Part shown: positions 19,502 to 29,295 of the stretch, piece after piece
Layout: every line of letters begins with the position of its first letter
Numbering within the stretch: the stretch's first letter is position 1
DNA from: Methanobacterium bryantii
GTDB lineage: Archaea > Methanobacteriota > Methanobacteria > Methanobacteriales > Methanobacteriaceae
NCBI RefSeq assembly: GCF_002287175.1
Contig: NZ_LMVM01000023.1
Location: 62,001-126,000 of the forward strand
DNA: 64,000 nucleotides
Direction: 5' to 3'
Made by a program: the position numbers and the translations under genes
The notes under the pieces: generated by a model
Seen by the model: only the letters and a program-made list of their open reading frames with translations
Told to the model about the DNA's origin: nothing
Database searches by the model: none

Positions 19502-20590
19502 ATGAAAAAAATATTATATATAATGCATTTAGATTGGAGGTGGATCAGACAAAGACCTCACTTCATTGCTGAAGGACTATCTGATTCTTATGATTTAACT
19601 GTTATTCATTTTTGTAGCAAACAATATTTATTTAGGAAATCTGATTTTTCAACTACTAATAAAAAGAATTTTAAATTATTACCTGCATTTAGGCTTCCAT
19701 TGTACCAAAATAAAATTATTTATAGCTTAAATAAAATATATATGAAAATATACTTTAAATTATTAATAGAAAAATATGATCCAGACTTTATTTGGATTAC
19801 CTTCCCTCAATTATACGATTATATCCCATCTAATATCCATTGCAAAATTATTTATGATTGTATGGATGAAGCAATAGGTTTTGATTTTCAAGAAAATTTT
19901 AAATCTAAAGTATTAGAATTAGAGAAAAAACTAGTGAATGATGCATTTATAGTATTTACCTCATCTAATTATCTCTTTAAAAATTTAGATAAAAATTACA
20001 ACTGTAAAAATAAACTAGTACTGGTTAGAAATGCTTTTGAAGGAAAAATAATTGATAATCAGGTTAATCTCTATAAAATAAAAGAAACATTCAAAATAGG
20101 TTATATAGGGACAATTTCAAAATGGATTGACTTCGAAAAGATAAAAATAACGTTAGATACAATCAAAAATATAGAATATCATTTCATTGGACCCTGCGAG
20201 CTGGAAAATATTGAATTGAAGCAACATAATAATATTAAATTCTATGGATCTGTTCCATATAATGAACTCTACGATTATGTAAAAGACTTTGATTGTCTTA
20301 TTGTACCATTTAAAGTGGATAATAAAATAAAATCCGCAGATCCTGGGAAAATATATGGATATATTAACTACAATAAACCCATAATTTCAGTTTACTATAA
20401 AGAATTAGAATATTTCTCCCCATTTGTATGTTTTTATTCCAACACGACAGAACTTATTGATTTATTAAAAAAAATGATAAAAAACGGGTCTCCCAAGAAG
20501 TATTCTAATTCAGAACGTATTAAATTTTTAACAGTTAACTCGTGGGACGTAAGATTATACAAAATCATTAACTATTTAAATAAATTGTAA
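19502..20590 (+). CDS. GT-B glycosyltransferase, TuaH-like
   Basis: 362 residues. The opening KKILYIMHLDWRWIRQRPHFIAEGL is characteristic of the teichuronic-acid TuaH-like group of family 1 transferases (a conserved RPH segment in the N-terminal domain). The C-terminal domain has KIGYIGTISKWIDF and the donor region SADPGKIYGYINYNKPII. It should act in the cytoplasm or at the inner membrane face on a lipid-linked glycan. AGGA lies just before the ATG. It ends 30 bp from a convergent GT2 gene. Confidence 0.8.
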   Translation: MKKILYIMHLDWRWIRQRPHFIAEGLSDSYDLTVIHFCSKQYLFRKSDFSTTNKKNFKLLPAFRLPLYQNKIIYSLNKIYMKIYFKLLIEKYDPDFIWITFPQLYDYIPSNIHCKIIYDCMDEAIGFDFQENFKSKVLELEKKLVNDAFIVFTSSNYLFKNLDKNYNCKNKLVLVRNAFEGKIIDNQVNLYKIKETFKIGYIGTISKWIDFEKIKITLDTIKNIEYHFIGPCELENIELKQHNNIKFYGSVPYNELYDYVKDFDCLIVPFKVDNKIKSADPGKIYGYINYNKPIISVYYKELEYFSPFVCFYSNTTELIDLLKKMIKNGSPKKYSNSERIKFLTVNSWDVRLYKIINYLNKL

Positions 20591-20620
20591 ATCAATTTAA
20601 CTAAATTTTGCAGTGTAATG

Positions 20621-21655
20621 TTATTGGTTATTGGGATCTATTTTAATACCATCTTTAACCCCTGATGAAAATCGATTAATATCCTTAATTTTTCTTTTAA
20701 ATAAAAAATCAATATTTACGTGCCAAAATTTGAACATAAAAAAATAAAGTACGAATATTACATATTGAATAGTTGATGCATGCTTTTTCATGAACCAAAA
20801 CCGATTTCTCGCCATATAATACGAAAGAAGCCCATTAACTTTGTTTGTAGATTTTGATCCCTTATGCCAGATTTTCGATGAGGGATAATAAATACATTGA
20901 TATCCTATTTTTTTGGATGATAAACAATAATCTGATTCTTCCCAATAACAATGATAATTTGCATTAAACAATCCCAATTTATCAATAACTTCTTTTTTAA
21001 CTAAAAAACAGCAACCTGAAATAAAATCTACTTCTCTTATTTCATCATATTGGCCTTTATCTATCTCATAATCACCAACTAGATAAGATTTACCCATCCA
21101 AAGATTAATTTTTGCCCCTGCAACTTGAATTTTATTTAAAAAATCATAATAATAAATTTTTGGTCCAATAATTCCTATATTTTTATCGCTCTTTGAGTAT
21201 TGTACTAATTTATTTAAAAAATCTTTGTCAACAACAGTATCATTGTTTAAAAGGAGAATATAATCTGTATTTAAAGTTTTTAGCGCATATCGAATACCAA
21301 TATTATTCCCTTCAGCAAATCCATCATTTTCATCATTTTTTATTAGTGTAATCCCATTATATGTTAAATTATTTCGATTTTCAATAACTTTTAATGATTC
21401 AGATTCATTTTTTGTATATTCAACAAGTTTTATAGGTTTATTACTGAAATCATAATCAAAAAAATTGGATTGTGGTTTTAATTTTCCTTCAGCATATTCT
21501 TTAATTTTGCATATAGATTCATCATTAGAATTATTGTCTACAATTATCACAGAATAATTTAGATAATTGATCTGAAAAATAGATTCTAAACATTCAACAG
21601 TGTCTTCCCAACCATTCCAGTTTAAAATAATTATTGAAACTCTTGGATAATTCAT
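20621..21655 (-). CDS. GT2-family glycosyltransferase, copy 1 (rhamnosyltransferase-like)
   Basis: About 344 residues of GT-A fold. The N-terminal VSIIILNWNGWEDTVECLESIF, the DxD-type LLLNNDTVVD and GCCFLVKKEVIDKLGLFNANY followed by WEESDYC are standard for the dTDP-rhamnosyltransferase-like GT2 group. A frame-open ATG lies at 21667, but ATG 21655 aligns with the start of the paralogous neighbour and has GAGTGA just upstream. An unusual insertion of about 45 residues lies between the first helix and the GFAEGNNIG segment, shared with the next gene. Confidence 0.85.
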   Translation of the reverse strand: MNYPRVSIIILNWNGWEDTVECLESIFQINYLNYSVIIVDNNSNDESICKIKEYAEGKLKPQSNFFDYDFSNKPIKLVEYTKNESESLKVIENRNNLTYNGITLIKNDENDGFAEGNNIGIRYALKTLNTDYILLLNNDTVVDKDFLNKLVQYSKSDKNIGIIGPKIYYYDFLNKIQVAGAKINLWMGKSYLVGDYEIDKGQYDEIREVDFISGCCFLVKKEVIDKLGLFNANYHCYWEESDYCLSSKKIGYQCIYYPSSKIWHKGSKSTNKVNGLLSYYMARNRFWFMKKHASTIQYVIFVLYFFMFKFWHVNIDFLFKRKIKDINRFSSGVKDGIKIDPNNQ

Positions 21656-21710
21656 TATTTCACTCATTAAAATTTTTGTTGTTATTAGTTATATCCAAAT
21701 AAAATACAAT

Positions 21711-22730
21711 TTAATTACCTAAACCCTTGATTAAACCATCATAATAAGCCTGGAAAAGTTTCCAATTTCTATAATAAATACTCAAAACTACAGGAAACAC
21801 AACAGCACCAATCACCTGATAAATAATAAAAAACGCATAGTCACTCTTTTTTGCCCATTTCTTCATAAACAACCATCTATTTCGAGTTATATAATATAAA
21901 CCAATTGGTTTGCTTAACCCGCCTCCAGATTTAGACACTTTATGCCATATTTTTGCTCCAGGAGCATAAACACTTTTATAACCATTTTTAGATGCCCTCA
22001 ATGCTAGATCAGTCTCTTCAAAATATAAAAAGAATTTTTTATCCATTAAACCAATCTTATCCATAACTTCTCGTTTGATGAGAAATGCAGACCCGCTTAC
22101 ATAATTAAATTCTTCTGTTTTATCGTACTGGCCATTATCAACTTCATTTGTGCCAATATGCAAACCTCTAGCTAATTTCCAGTCTATTTTCCCACCAATA
22201 CACCATATTGTATTTGGTTGGTCATAATAATAAATTTTAGGGCCTATAATACCATTATTTTTATTAATTTCTCCAAAATTCACCATTTTTCCCAAAAAAT
22301 CTTTATCAACGACAGTATCATTATTTAAAAGCAAAACATAGTCTGCATTTAAAGTTTTTAATGCGTATCTCATCCCAATGTTGTTTCCTTCTGCAAAGCC
22401 GTAATTTTTATCGTTTTTTATTAGGATCAAATGGTCGTTATTTTGGGTTAAACCTTTTTCACTGGCTTTAGATTCCGATTCTTCTTTGCTGTACTCTATT
22501 ATTCCAATAGGTTTATTTTCTTTATTATACTCAAAAAATTTTGATTTAATATTTACTTTACCGTTGCAATAATCTTTAATTTTTAAAATAGACTCATTTG
22601 AAGAGTTATTGTCCACAAGTATTACATAGTAATTGGAATATCTAATTTGATATAGTGATTCCAGGCATTCTATAGTATCTTCCCAGCCGTTCCAGTCCAA
22701 AATGACAATTGCAACCTTTGGTTCATTCAT
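21711..22730 (-). CDS. GT2-family glycosyltransferase, copy 2
   Basis: 339 residues, paralogue of the adjacent GT2 gene: VAIVILDWNGWEDTIECLES, GFAEGNNIGMRYALKTLNADY and LLLNNDTVVDKDFLGKM are nearly identical between the two, and both carry the same insertion after the first helix. The acceptor-side EETDLALRA motif supplies the catalytic-base region. The C-terminus ends in a hydrophobic segment (FFIIYQVIGAVVFPVVLSI) that may bind the membrane. Tandem duplication is evident. Start ATG 22730 has GTGAT 4 nt upstream. Confidence 0.87.
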   Translation of the reverse strand: MNEPKVAIVILDWNGWEDTIECLESLYQIRYSNYYVILVDNNSSNESILKIKDYCNGKVNIKSKFFEYNKENKPIGIIEYSKEESESKASEKGLTQNNDHLILIKNDKNYGFAEGNNIGMRYALKTLNADYVLLLNNDTVVDKDFLGKMVNFGEINKNNGIIGPKIYYYDQPNTIWCIGGKIDWKLARGLHIGTNEVDNGQYDKTEEFNYVSGSAFLIKREVMDKIGLMDKKFFLYFEETDLALRASKNGYKSVYAPGAKIWHKVSKSGGGLSKPIGLYYITRNRWLFMKKWAKKSDYAFFIIYQVIGAVVFPVVLSIYYRNWKLFQAYYDGLIKGLGN

Positions 22731-22759
22731 AAAATCACATAAAACCTTAAAGATCAGGA

Positions 22760-23698
22760 TTATTTCAATTTTTTTCTTAAGAGCTTATTTTCCTTCTGTA
22801 CAATGTAAACTTCCCTTCTAAGAAGGCTTATTTGAGTGGCAACGAATCCAAAAACCAATATCTGTATCCCCGAAAGTATCATTAAAACCATAAATAACAT
22901 TAACGGCCTTGTAGGGTCTAAAATGCCCATAATAAACTGATAAAATAGATATAATGCACTTACAGATCCTATAAATAATAAAATGAACCCAATAGCCCCA
23001 AACAAGACCATAGGTTTTTCATTGAATGTGAATAATAAATGTGAAATTGTTGTGGATTTAATTTTTACCTTAGATTCTCCAAATTTTCTGCCCCCTAATG
23101 TAACTGGGACTTCTTTTATACTAAAACCTATGGCATTCGCCTTTGACAGTATTTCAGGGTTAATTTCAGTTCCATTGGAATCTAATTCTATTGAATCTAA
23201 AACTTCCCTCCGGTATGCTCTAAAAACACCAGTTACTGTACTTACATTGTTTGCCATAGCATATCCGACAATTTTATTGGCCATTTTACTTATAAAAAGC
23301 CTTAATCTAGGAATATCTTCTGTTTTTCCACCGTCCATGTACTGGGATCCAATTACAATGTCAGTTTCGCCATCAAGCGCGTCAATTAATTTTGGAATAT
23401 AACAAGTATCATAACTTAAATCAGCATCAATAGTGATAATTATATCGCCTTCAGCTTTTTTAAAGCCAGTTCGAAGCGCTTTACCCATTCCACAATTTGA
23501 AGAATGTTTCAGTACATGTACATTATGATTCTCCAATGCAACATTAGATGCTATTTCAAACGTTCCATCAAAACTTCCATCGTCCACTGCAATGATTTCA
23601 TAGTTTTTATATGTCTTCAGGACTGCATCTACTTCCTGAATTGTTTTAATGACATTTTCTTCTTCATTGTACATTGGGATAATCACAGAAATTTTCAT
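22760..23698 (-). CDS. GT2 polyprenyl-phosphate sugar transferase, DPM1-like with membrane tail
   Basis: 312 residues. The GT-A domain has ISVIIPMYNEEENVIKTI, the DDGSFDGT loop and TIDADLSYD (DxD) typical of dolichol-phosphate mannosyl/glucosyltransferases. Two strongly hydrophobic segments lie at about 230-255 and 262-290, followed by a coiled-coil-like basic tail. This layout fits enzymes that load a sugar from UDP or GDP onto polyprenyl phosphate, producing the donor needed by the GT-C enzymes encoded on either side. It begins the leftward unit with the two GT2 genes, gaps of only 29 and about 43 nt. Confidence 0.87.
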   Translation of the reverse strand: MKISVIIPMYNEEENVIKTIQEVDAVLKTYKNYEIIAVDDGSFDGTFEIASNVALENHNVHVLKHSSNCGMGKALRTGFKKAEGDIIITIDADLSYDTCYIPKLIDALDGETDIVIGSQYMDGGKTEDIPRLRLFISKMANKIVGYAMANNVSTVTGVFRAYRREVLDSIELDSNGTEINPEILSKANAIGFSIKEVPVTLGGRKFGESKVKIKSTTISHLLFTFNEKPMVLFGAIGFILLFIGSVSALYLFYQFIMGILDPTRPLMLFMVLMILSGIQILVFGFVATQISLLRREVYIVQKENKLLRKKLK

Positions 23699-24084
23699 AA
23701 TACTAGTAGTAATGGCTCATTTATATCTTTTTTCTAAAAAAAGAAATTAATAGTGCAAGCACTATTTTGAAAAGATTTTAAACACCCCATTATCCTACAC
23801 GAATTTCTACAAGTTGTATTCATAAATTAATTTCATTATTTATGATATTAATATACTCAAACATTAATGGAAACTCTTAAAAAATTAAGACATATCTAAA
23901 ATAAACTTCATCATTTAAAACTAGTATTTATAAACATTATACTCAAGTTGTACATCTAATCCAAGTTATAATTAGATACATGCTGACATTCAATTGTTTT
24001 CATATATCTGCCATCCCAAAAATAGTTATACTACAACACTATTTATTATCCATAATTTCAATGATGTAATTAAGGTGTGATTAT
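23699..24084. other. Divergent intergenic region, about 385 bp
   Basis: AT-rich spacer between the DPM1-like gene (leftward) and a GT-C-like gene (rightward); it must contain both promoters. I see no ORF, RNA or repeat that I can support. Confidence 0.5.
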
Positions 24085-25449
24085 TTGAAAGCTAAGGATA
24101 TCCCAAATAAATTAATTCCTTTTACCCCTTTAATCATAATATTTGCAGTAATTCTTATTAAACCCTACTATCTCTTTCCAAATGCAGGAGATACAGATTT
24201 TCATCTGGCAAAAGCCCATGATATACTTCTAAACCCACTATTGGGTCTTTTCTGGGACAATTTAACTTATTACCCCTTAGGAAGACCAGTATGGCACCAA
24301 CCTTTAATTGATACAGTTTATGCTTTAATGTGGGGATTAGGTGGTGTAAGATTTGCACATTCATTTATGTGTGTTCTACAGCTCATGTTAACAGTTGGAG
24401 TTGCAACATGGATAGCTAACAAGGAATATGGTATATTTGCAGGTTATTTTGCGGGAATTTTTGCATTACTAGGTCCACTACAATATACTTTAATAATTGC
24501 AATTCCTGCAACTTACATTCCCATTTTCGCCATGTTAACAATATATTACCTACCCAAAGATAAGAAAAAAGCATTTATAATGGCATTATTAGGACTATGG
24601 ACACATATGATAGCTCTGGTAAGTTTTTTACCATTGTTTTTCGTGGATAACTATAAAGACAAAAGAAATCTAAAGATAATTGCACTGTTACTACCATCAA
24701 TCATTTTCTGGGCAGGTTACTGGATATATTTCAGCAATCGGATGATTACACTTGGAACGTTTTATTCAGTGACCCACTTAAATACTATTTTTGGTACCAC
24801 TGAAATTATTGGCAGCATCTACAGCTTTTTACTTGTTTACACACTTGGGAGTATTGGCCTCTATTTACTGCTTAAAATTAACAAGAAACAATTTGAATTA
24901 ATTTTAACTTACGTAACAACAGTAATTGTCTTCAGCTTTTTTGGATTTCAAGGAGATTACTTAAGAGGATTTCAATTTGCAACATTACCTATGGCAATTT
25001 TATCAGGATTAACTGTACAAAAAGGATATGAATATGTGTCACATAATTATAAACCGATTTTTTCATCAATTCTAATTTTAATGTTTTTGTTACTTTCAAT
25101 GGTAGGTGCAGTAATCTTTTTTGCTCAACTACCTAATCAACAGGGTAAAGGATGGGAAGCCCTTAATTACCCATTTGAAGGTGATTATGCACCACTAAAA
25201 GATTATATTGAACAAAATACCGGTGGAAATGATGTGATATGGACAGAGTCAAAACTTGCAGAGAAAATTGCATGGATGACCGGGAGAAAGATCTCTAACG
25301 GAAAATATGTTGGTGGAGAATATGGGACAATAGTGGGATTTGAAGGGCAGCATCAAAAAATTAATATTTATGAGTCGCAAGGAATTATTTTAGTTAAAAA
25401 CATTAACAATGTAACAATAAAAGAATTTAGAATAAATAATGCTGCCTGA
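24085..25449 (+). CDS. GT-C-like membrane protein, STT3-related first loop
   Basis: 454 residues, about 11 membrane helices then a soluble C-terminal part of about 95 residues. The first external loop reads AGDTDFHLAKAHDIL followed by YYPLGRPVWHQPLID, similar in position to the DxD and aromatic residues of oligosaccharyltransferase-type GT-C enzymes, yet it is much shorter than the AglB proteins encoded nearby. The C-domain (DVIWTESKLAEKIAWMTGR) may be substrate-binding. The start is TTG 24085 with AAGGTG about 7 nt before it. A role in glycan transfer is inferred from fold and neighbours. Confidence 0.6.
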   Translation: MKAKDIPNKLIPFTPLIIIFAVILIKPYYLFPNAGDTDFHLAKAHDILLNPLLGLFWDNLTYYPLGRPVWHQPLIDTVYALMWGLGGVRFAHSFMCVLQLMLTVGVATWIANKEYGIFAGYFAGIFALLGPLQYTLIIAIPATYIPIFAMLTIYYLPKDKKKAFIMALLGLWTHMIALVSFLPLFFVDNYKDKRNLKIIALLLPSIIFWAGYWIYFSNRMITLGTFYSVTHLNTIFGTTEIIGSIYSFLLVYTLGSIGLYLLLKINKKQFELILTYVTTVIVFSFFGFQGDYLRGFQFATLPMAILSGLTVQKGYEYVSHNYKPIFSSILILMFLLLSMVGAVIFFAQLPNQQGKGWEALNYPFEGDYAPLKDYIEQNTGGNDVIWTESKLAEKIAWMTGRKISNGKYVGGEYGTIVGFEGQHQKINIYESQGIILVKNINNVTIKEFRINNAA

Positions 25450-25480
25450 ACAACAAATAGCAGTATAAACTGACTGATTA

Positions 25481-26878
25481 TTATGTATTTAAAGAAGTAA
25501 ACGCATTGGAATAATTATAATCTTTGAGATTGTATTTATAATTTAATTCAGTAAGATCAACGGCAGAGCTTCCCATGTAGTATATTTTATAACCTTTTTT
25601 TTGCCAGTGCTCTATTTCATTAAGAGGAGTCATGTATACATATCCAACATTTTTTTCATGGTTCCAGTGCATTCCATAATCGTTTTTACCAAATCCAATT
25701 ATTTGAGAGTTGTTTTGTGATTTTTCATAGATATAAACCATAATTGGAAAATATTCACCAGAAATGATAATCGAATTATTTATATTACGCGTTACCTCAT
25801 CGATATCACCTGTTATCACCGCCCTAATCTCAGCATCACTTATGACTGCACCATTACCAATAACTGGAAAGAGACTAGAAGATAATCCAAATGATATAAA
25901 CGAATTTAACACTAAAAAAATGCATAATATGCCAAAAAGTTTTCTTTTACTTATTTTACTTAACAGCACCAGTCCAAATGGTATTGCTGGAATAATATAT
26001 GCCATCTCATAAGGTGTCCCGATATATAAAAATACAACTAAAAAAATAGAAAATAATAAAAATATTGTTAATTCATCTTTCTTAATTATATTCTCAAACA
26101 ATTTTTCTGAAGATAATATAATTACAATTAATCCAAATAATACCGCCAGAATACCAAAATAGTAGGTCAGATCATACCAAATGAATAATATTCCAGTCTG
26201 TGTTGGATAATATGATATAAAATTTAGACCATACTGCAGATATAATGGTAAAAAAAGGGTTAATGCAGTTAAACATGTTGCAACAAAAAAGTAAATGATT
26301 TTTTTAATTTCTTTATTTTTCACCAGAATTAGATAAATAAAAGGAAGTATGAAGACTACAGATGTTATTCTTGATCCAATAGCCAGACCCATCATTAAGC
26401 CTGCAAGAGCATATTGTTTTTTAATGATAAAAAACCATGTAAGAAGGATAAATGCGAGGGCCCACATGTAATCCATGGTTACAGTGCTGTTAATCCATAA
26501 AATAGGTAAAAATATATATGTGATTACCAGCAGCCCCTTATTTTTTACATTCAGCTCTTTTAGAATTTTTGCAAATACTACAACCGAAATTAAAGATATG
26601 ACCATCGTTGCTGCATTTGTAGCTATCCACCCATAATGAATCAGGAGTGCATTAAAATATTCTGGAAATGGATATCCTGGAAATCTTGAAGGGTGATAGA
26701 CGTGGAAATAACTTAAATCAAATGCAGAGCCTGCAATTCTCCAGGCATCAGGATCAACTCCAAATCCTAAATTTAAAAAAGGAATTCTTGATAAAAGAAA
26801 GGATGTAATCAATACCATAATATACGGAATTTTTGTCCATTCAAGATCTAATAAATCATTTAAACTTATTCTATGCAT
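25481..26878 (-). CDS. GT-C-like polytopic membrane glycosyltransferase
   Basis: 465 residues with about ten membrane helices. The first external loop carries acidic residues (GFGVDPDAWRIAGSAFDL) and HPSRFPGYPFPEYFNALL, the usual PMT_2-like GT-C arrangement. The last 120 residues form a soluble extracytoplasmic domain. The gene is convergent with the STT3-like gene (31-bp gap) and divergent from aglB. Donor and acceptor cannot be told from sequence; a polyprenyl-linked sugar donor is expected for this fold. Confidence 0.65.
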   Translation of the reverse strand: MHRISLNDLLDLEWTKIPYIMVLITSFLLSRIPFLNLGFGVDPDAWRIAGSAFDLSYFHVYHPSRFPGYPFPEYFNALLIHYGWIATNAATMVISLISVVVFAKILKELNVKNKGLLVITYIFLPILWINSTVTMDYMWALAFILLTWFFIIKKQYALAGLMMGLAIGSRITSVVFILPFIYLILVKNKEIKKIIYFFVATCLTALTLFLPLYLQYGLNFISYYPTQTGILFIWYDLTYYFGILAVLFGLIVIILSSEKLFENIIKKDELTIFLLFSIFLVVFLYIGTPYEMAYIIPAIPFGLVLLSKISKRKLFGILCIFLVLNSFISFGLSSSLFPVIGNGAVISDAEIRAVITGDIDEVTRNINNSIIISGEYFPIMVYIYEKSQNNSQIIGFGKNDYGMHWNHEKNVGYVYMTPLNEIEHWQKKGYKIYYMGSSAVDLTELNYKYNLKDYNYSNAFTSLNT

Positions 26879-27012
26879 TTTATCATCTTATTATTTCTAA
26901 GTAATAATTTTAGGAGATATATCCCCATTTTTATAGGCGTATGTTTACTCCCACAATATAATAATTTTGCAATAAAGTTATATCGTTTAAATACGAAGTT
27001 AGTTTAGATAAG

Positions 27013-29283
27013 ATGTTAATAAGTAATAATATTTCAAAAAGAGATATCTCAATAACAATTGCGATTATAATAATTATATTTTTAGTAGGATTTGTTCTTA
27101 GAGTAGAATCTACTCAAATTTCAGGGATTCCAACTGATGAAAAAGGTTTTTATCAAGACCAAAATGGGCTTCCATACATGTATGAATTAGATTCATACTA
27201 CAATTACCGGCTAACAGAAAATTATCTTGATCACGGCTATATTGGAGACACAATTATAAATGGTACTCAGTGGGATTTACACTCTTATTATCCTCCAGGA
27301 GTCCCAATGGATTATCCTCCATTCATAGTTTACCTTACAACACTCATCTATAAAATAGTAAATCTATTTTCCAGTACTCCTCTCCTTGTAGTCTGCTTCT
27401 GGTTACCTGCATTTATAGGCCCATTAAGCGGTGTAGTTGCATACCTTTTCGTGCGCAGGTTTACAAATGTATATGGGGCCACAGTAGCCGGAATATTAAT
27501 GACAACTGCCCCCTTCTATTTTATCAGGACTGTTCCTGGCTGGTTTGACACAGATATGTTTAACATCATTTTCCCTCTATTAATTGTATGGTTCTTCTTT
27601 GAAGCAGTACACAGTGAAAACAACAGAAAACGCATTCTTTTTACAGTTTTGTCTGCAATTTCAATGTTATTCTTTGCAATATCATGGGAAGGCTGGCAAT
27701 ATTATTTCTATTTGATAGTTCTTTTCTCCATATGTTATATCATATGGAACCGGTTAAATAGGAAAAATATAAAGAACCTTTTATACATTGTTGGAGGGTT
27801 CTCTATTAGTACTTTACTGATGGTTGTAGTCTTAAACGGTTATTTAGATGTTATTACACTTTTTACAAGACCAATTCAACTTTTAGAGATGATTGGAAGT
27901 AGTAATATTTGGACCCCATGGCCAGATATTTATATTTCAGTCTCAGAACTCGCCAAACCAACATTAGAACATATAATTTCAGGTGTTGGAATTGCATTTT
28001 TTGGAGGAATATTTGGATTTATATGGATTTTTAGGGTTTTAATAAATGAAAATCTCAAAAAAAGATTTTTAAATAGAATGAGCTGGATTTTCTTTTCATT
28101 CCTTCTTTTATGGGCCATAATTGGGTTTTTTGCCCTTACAGAAGGTTCCAGATTTATATTACTTATTATACCTCCTCTTGTCCTGAGCACTGGGATCATG
28201 GCAGGGTTATGCGTTTCCTATCTAAATATCCTTAAAAACAGCAAAAAATTCAATATCTTTAAAAATAGGAAAAAATTGCCACAAATTATATCTATTATTA
28301 TAATACTTCTGTTTGCAATTCCCGCAGTTGCAAACGTTTCAGCTAGTTATTCTAGCTTTATTCCAGGTACAGATGATGATCTTTGGACTGCCTGCCAATG
28401 GATTAACAACAACACATCCAATGAAACTGTGATTATTTCTGATTGGAGTTATGGACACCTTTTTACAGCAATTGCAGATCGTTCAGTTAGCTTTGATGGA
28501 AGATTAGGATACATAGAAACTTTACCTGCAAGAAACTATGAAAGCTCATATTCTTTTGGTAATAAATCGCCCAGTGTTTCAAGAGAATATTGGATTTATA
28601 GGGCTTTTGAAACAGATAACGAGAGTCTATCCATTGGTATTTTCAAAATGATTGCAACTAATGGAGATATAGGTTACTTAACTCTAGATAATTACACTAA
28701 AAATACTACAAAAACAGTAGAAATTTTAAACAACATTCTCGGACTTAATAAAGAAGAAGCCCTAACAGTGCTTATAACTGAGTACAAGTTAAATAAACAA
28801 GAAGCCCAAACTGTTTTAAATTACACCCATCCAAATAATCCGCGGCCTTTTGTACTTGTAACAACTGATGGCATGGTAGCTAAAGGTTACTGGACATTTT
28901 ACTTTGGATCATGGAACTTCAATAAAAGAGAGGGGGATAATATAACCTATTCTGTTGGAAAAATAAATATAACTGATAATACATTTAACAGCAGTAATGG
29001 AATCTTAATGAATTTAAAAGCAGGAACTGCAACATGGAATGGACAAGTCCCCTACTCTGTTATAATAATTAAAAATAACAACATTAAAAAATATTATTCC
29101 AATAAAAACAGTGATTTTGACATTATACTTAATATAGACACTAATAAGTCAATTGTAGTTGATAAACGCTTTGAAAATTCATTATTTACCCGATTGGTAC
29201 TTGAAAAAAGTAACTCAACAAATTTCCAACCAATATATAAAGACAATAAAACAGTAGTGTGGAAAACTTCATTCAACTCTTAA
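27013..29283 (+). CDS. aglB: Oligosaccharyltransferase AglB (STT3), copy 1
   Basis: 756 residues. It transfers a lipid-linked oligosaccharide to Asn of N-x-S/T sequons on the outer face of the membrane. The first catalytic acidic motif is in ELDSYYNYR (D60), the second DxD is in GWFDTDMFN (D179, D181), and an archaeal SVSE motif lies at residues 309-312. The position of WWDYG is taken by DWSYGH (477-482), a variant in which the Trp, Tyr and Gly survive. About 13 helices are followed by a soluble domain from about residue 430. No clear Shine-Dalgarno precedes ATG 27013, and a TATA-like AAGTTATATCG sits some 30 nt upstream, so the mRNA is probably leaderless or nearly so. Confidence 0.93.
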   Translation: MLISNNISKRDISITIAIIIIIFLVGFVLRVESTQISGIPTDEKGFYQDQNGLPYMYELDSYYNYRLTENYLDHGYIGDTIINGTQWDLHSYYPPGVPMDYPPFIVYLTTLIYKIVNLFSSTPLLVVCFWLPAFIGPLSGVVAYLFVRRFTNVYGATVAGILMTTAPFYFIRTVPGWFDTDMFNIIFPLLIVWFFFEAVHSENNRKRILFTVLSAISMLFFAISWEGWQYYFYLIVLFSICYIIWNRLNRKNIKNLLYIVGGFSISTLLMVVVLNGYLDVITLFTRPIQLLEMIGSSNIWTPWPDIYISVSELAKPTLEHIISGVGIAFFGGIFGFIWIFRVLINENLKKRFLNRMSWIFFSFLLLWAIIGFFALTEGSRFILLIIPPLVLSTGIMAGLCVSYLNILKNSKKFNIFKNRKKLPQIISIIIILLFAIPAVANVSASYSSFIPGTDDDLWTACQWINNNTSNETVIISDWSYGHLFTAIADRSVSFDGRLGYIETLPARNYESSYSFGNKSPSVSREYWIYRAFETDNESLSIGIFKMIATNGDIGYLTLDNYTKNTTKTVEILNNILGLNKEEALTVLITEYKLNKQEAQTVLNYTHPNNPRPFVLVTTDGMVAKGYWTFYFGSWNFNKREGDNITYSVGKINITDNTFNSSNGILMNLKAGTATWNGQVPYSVIIIKNNNIKKYYSNKNSDFDIILNIDTNKSIVVDKRFENSLFTRLVLEKSNSTNFQPIYKDNKTVVWKTSFNS

Positions 29284-29295
29284 ATTGGTGCCTCA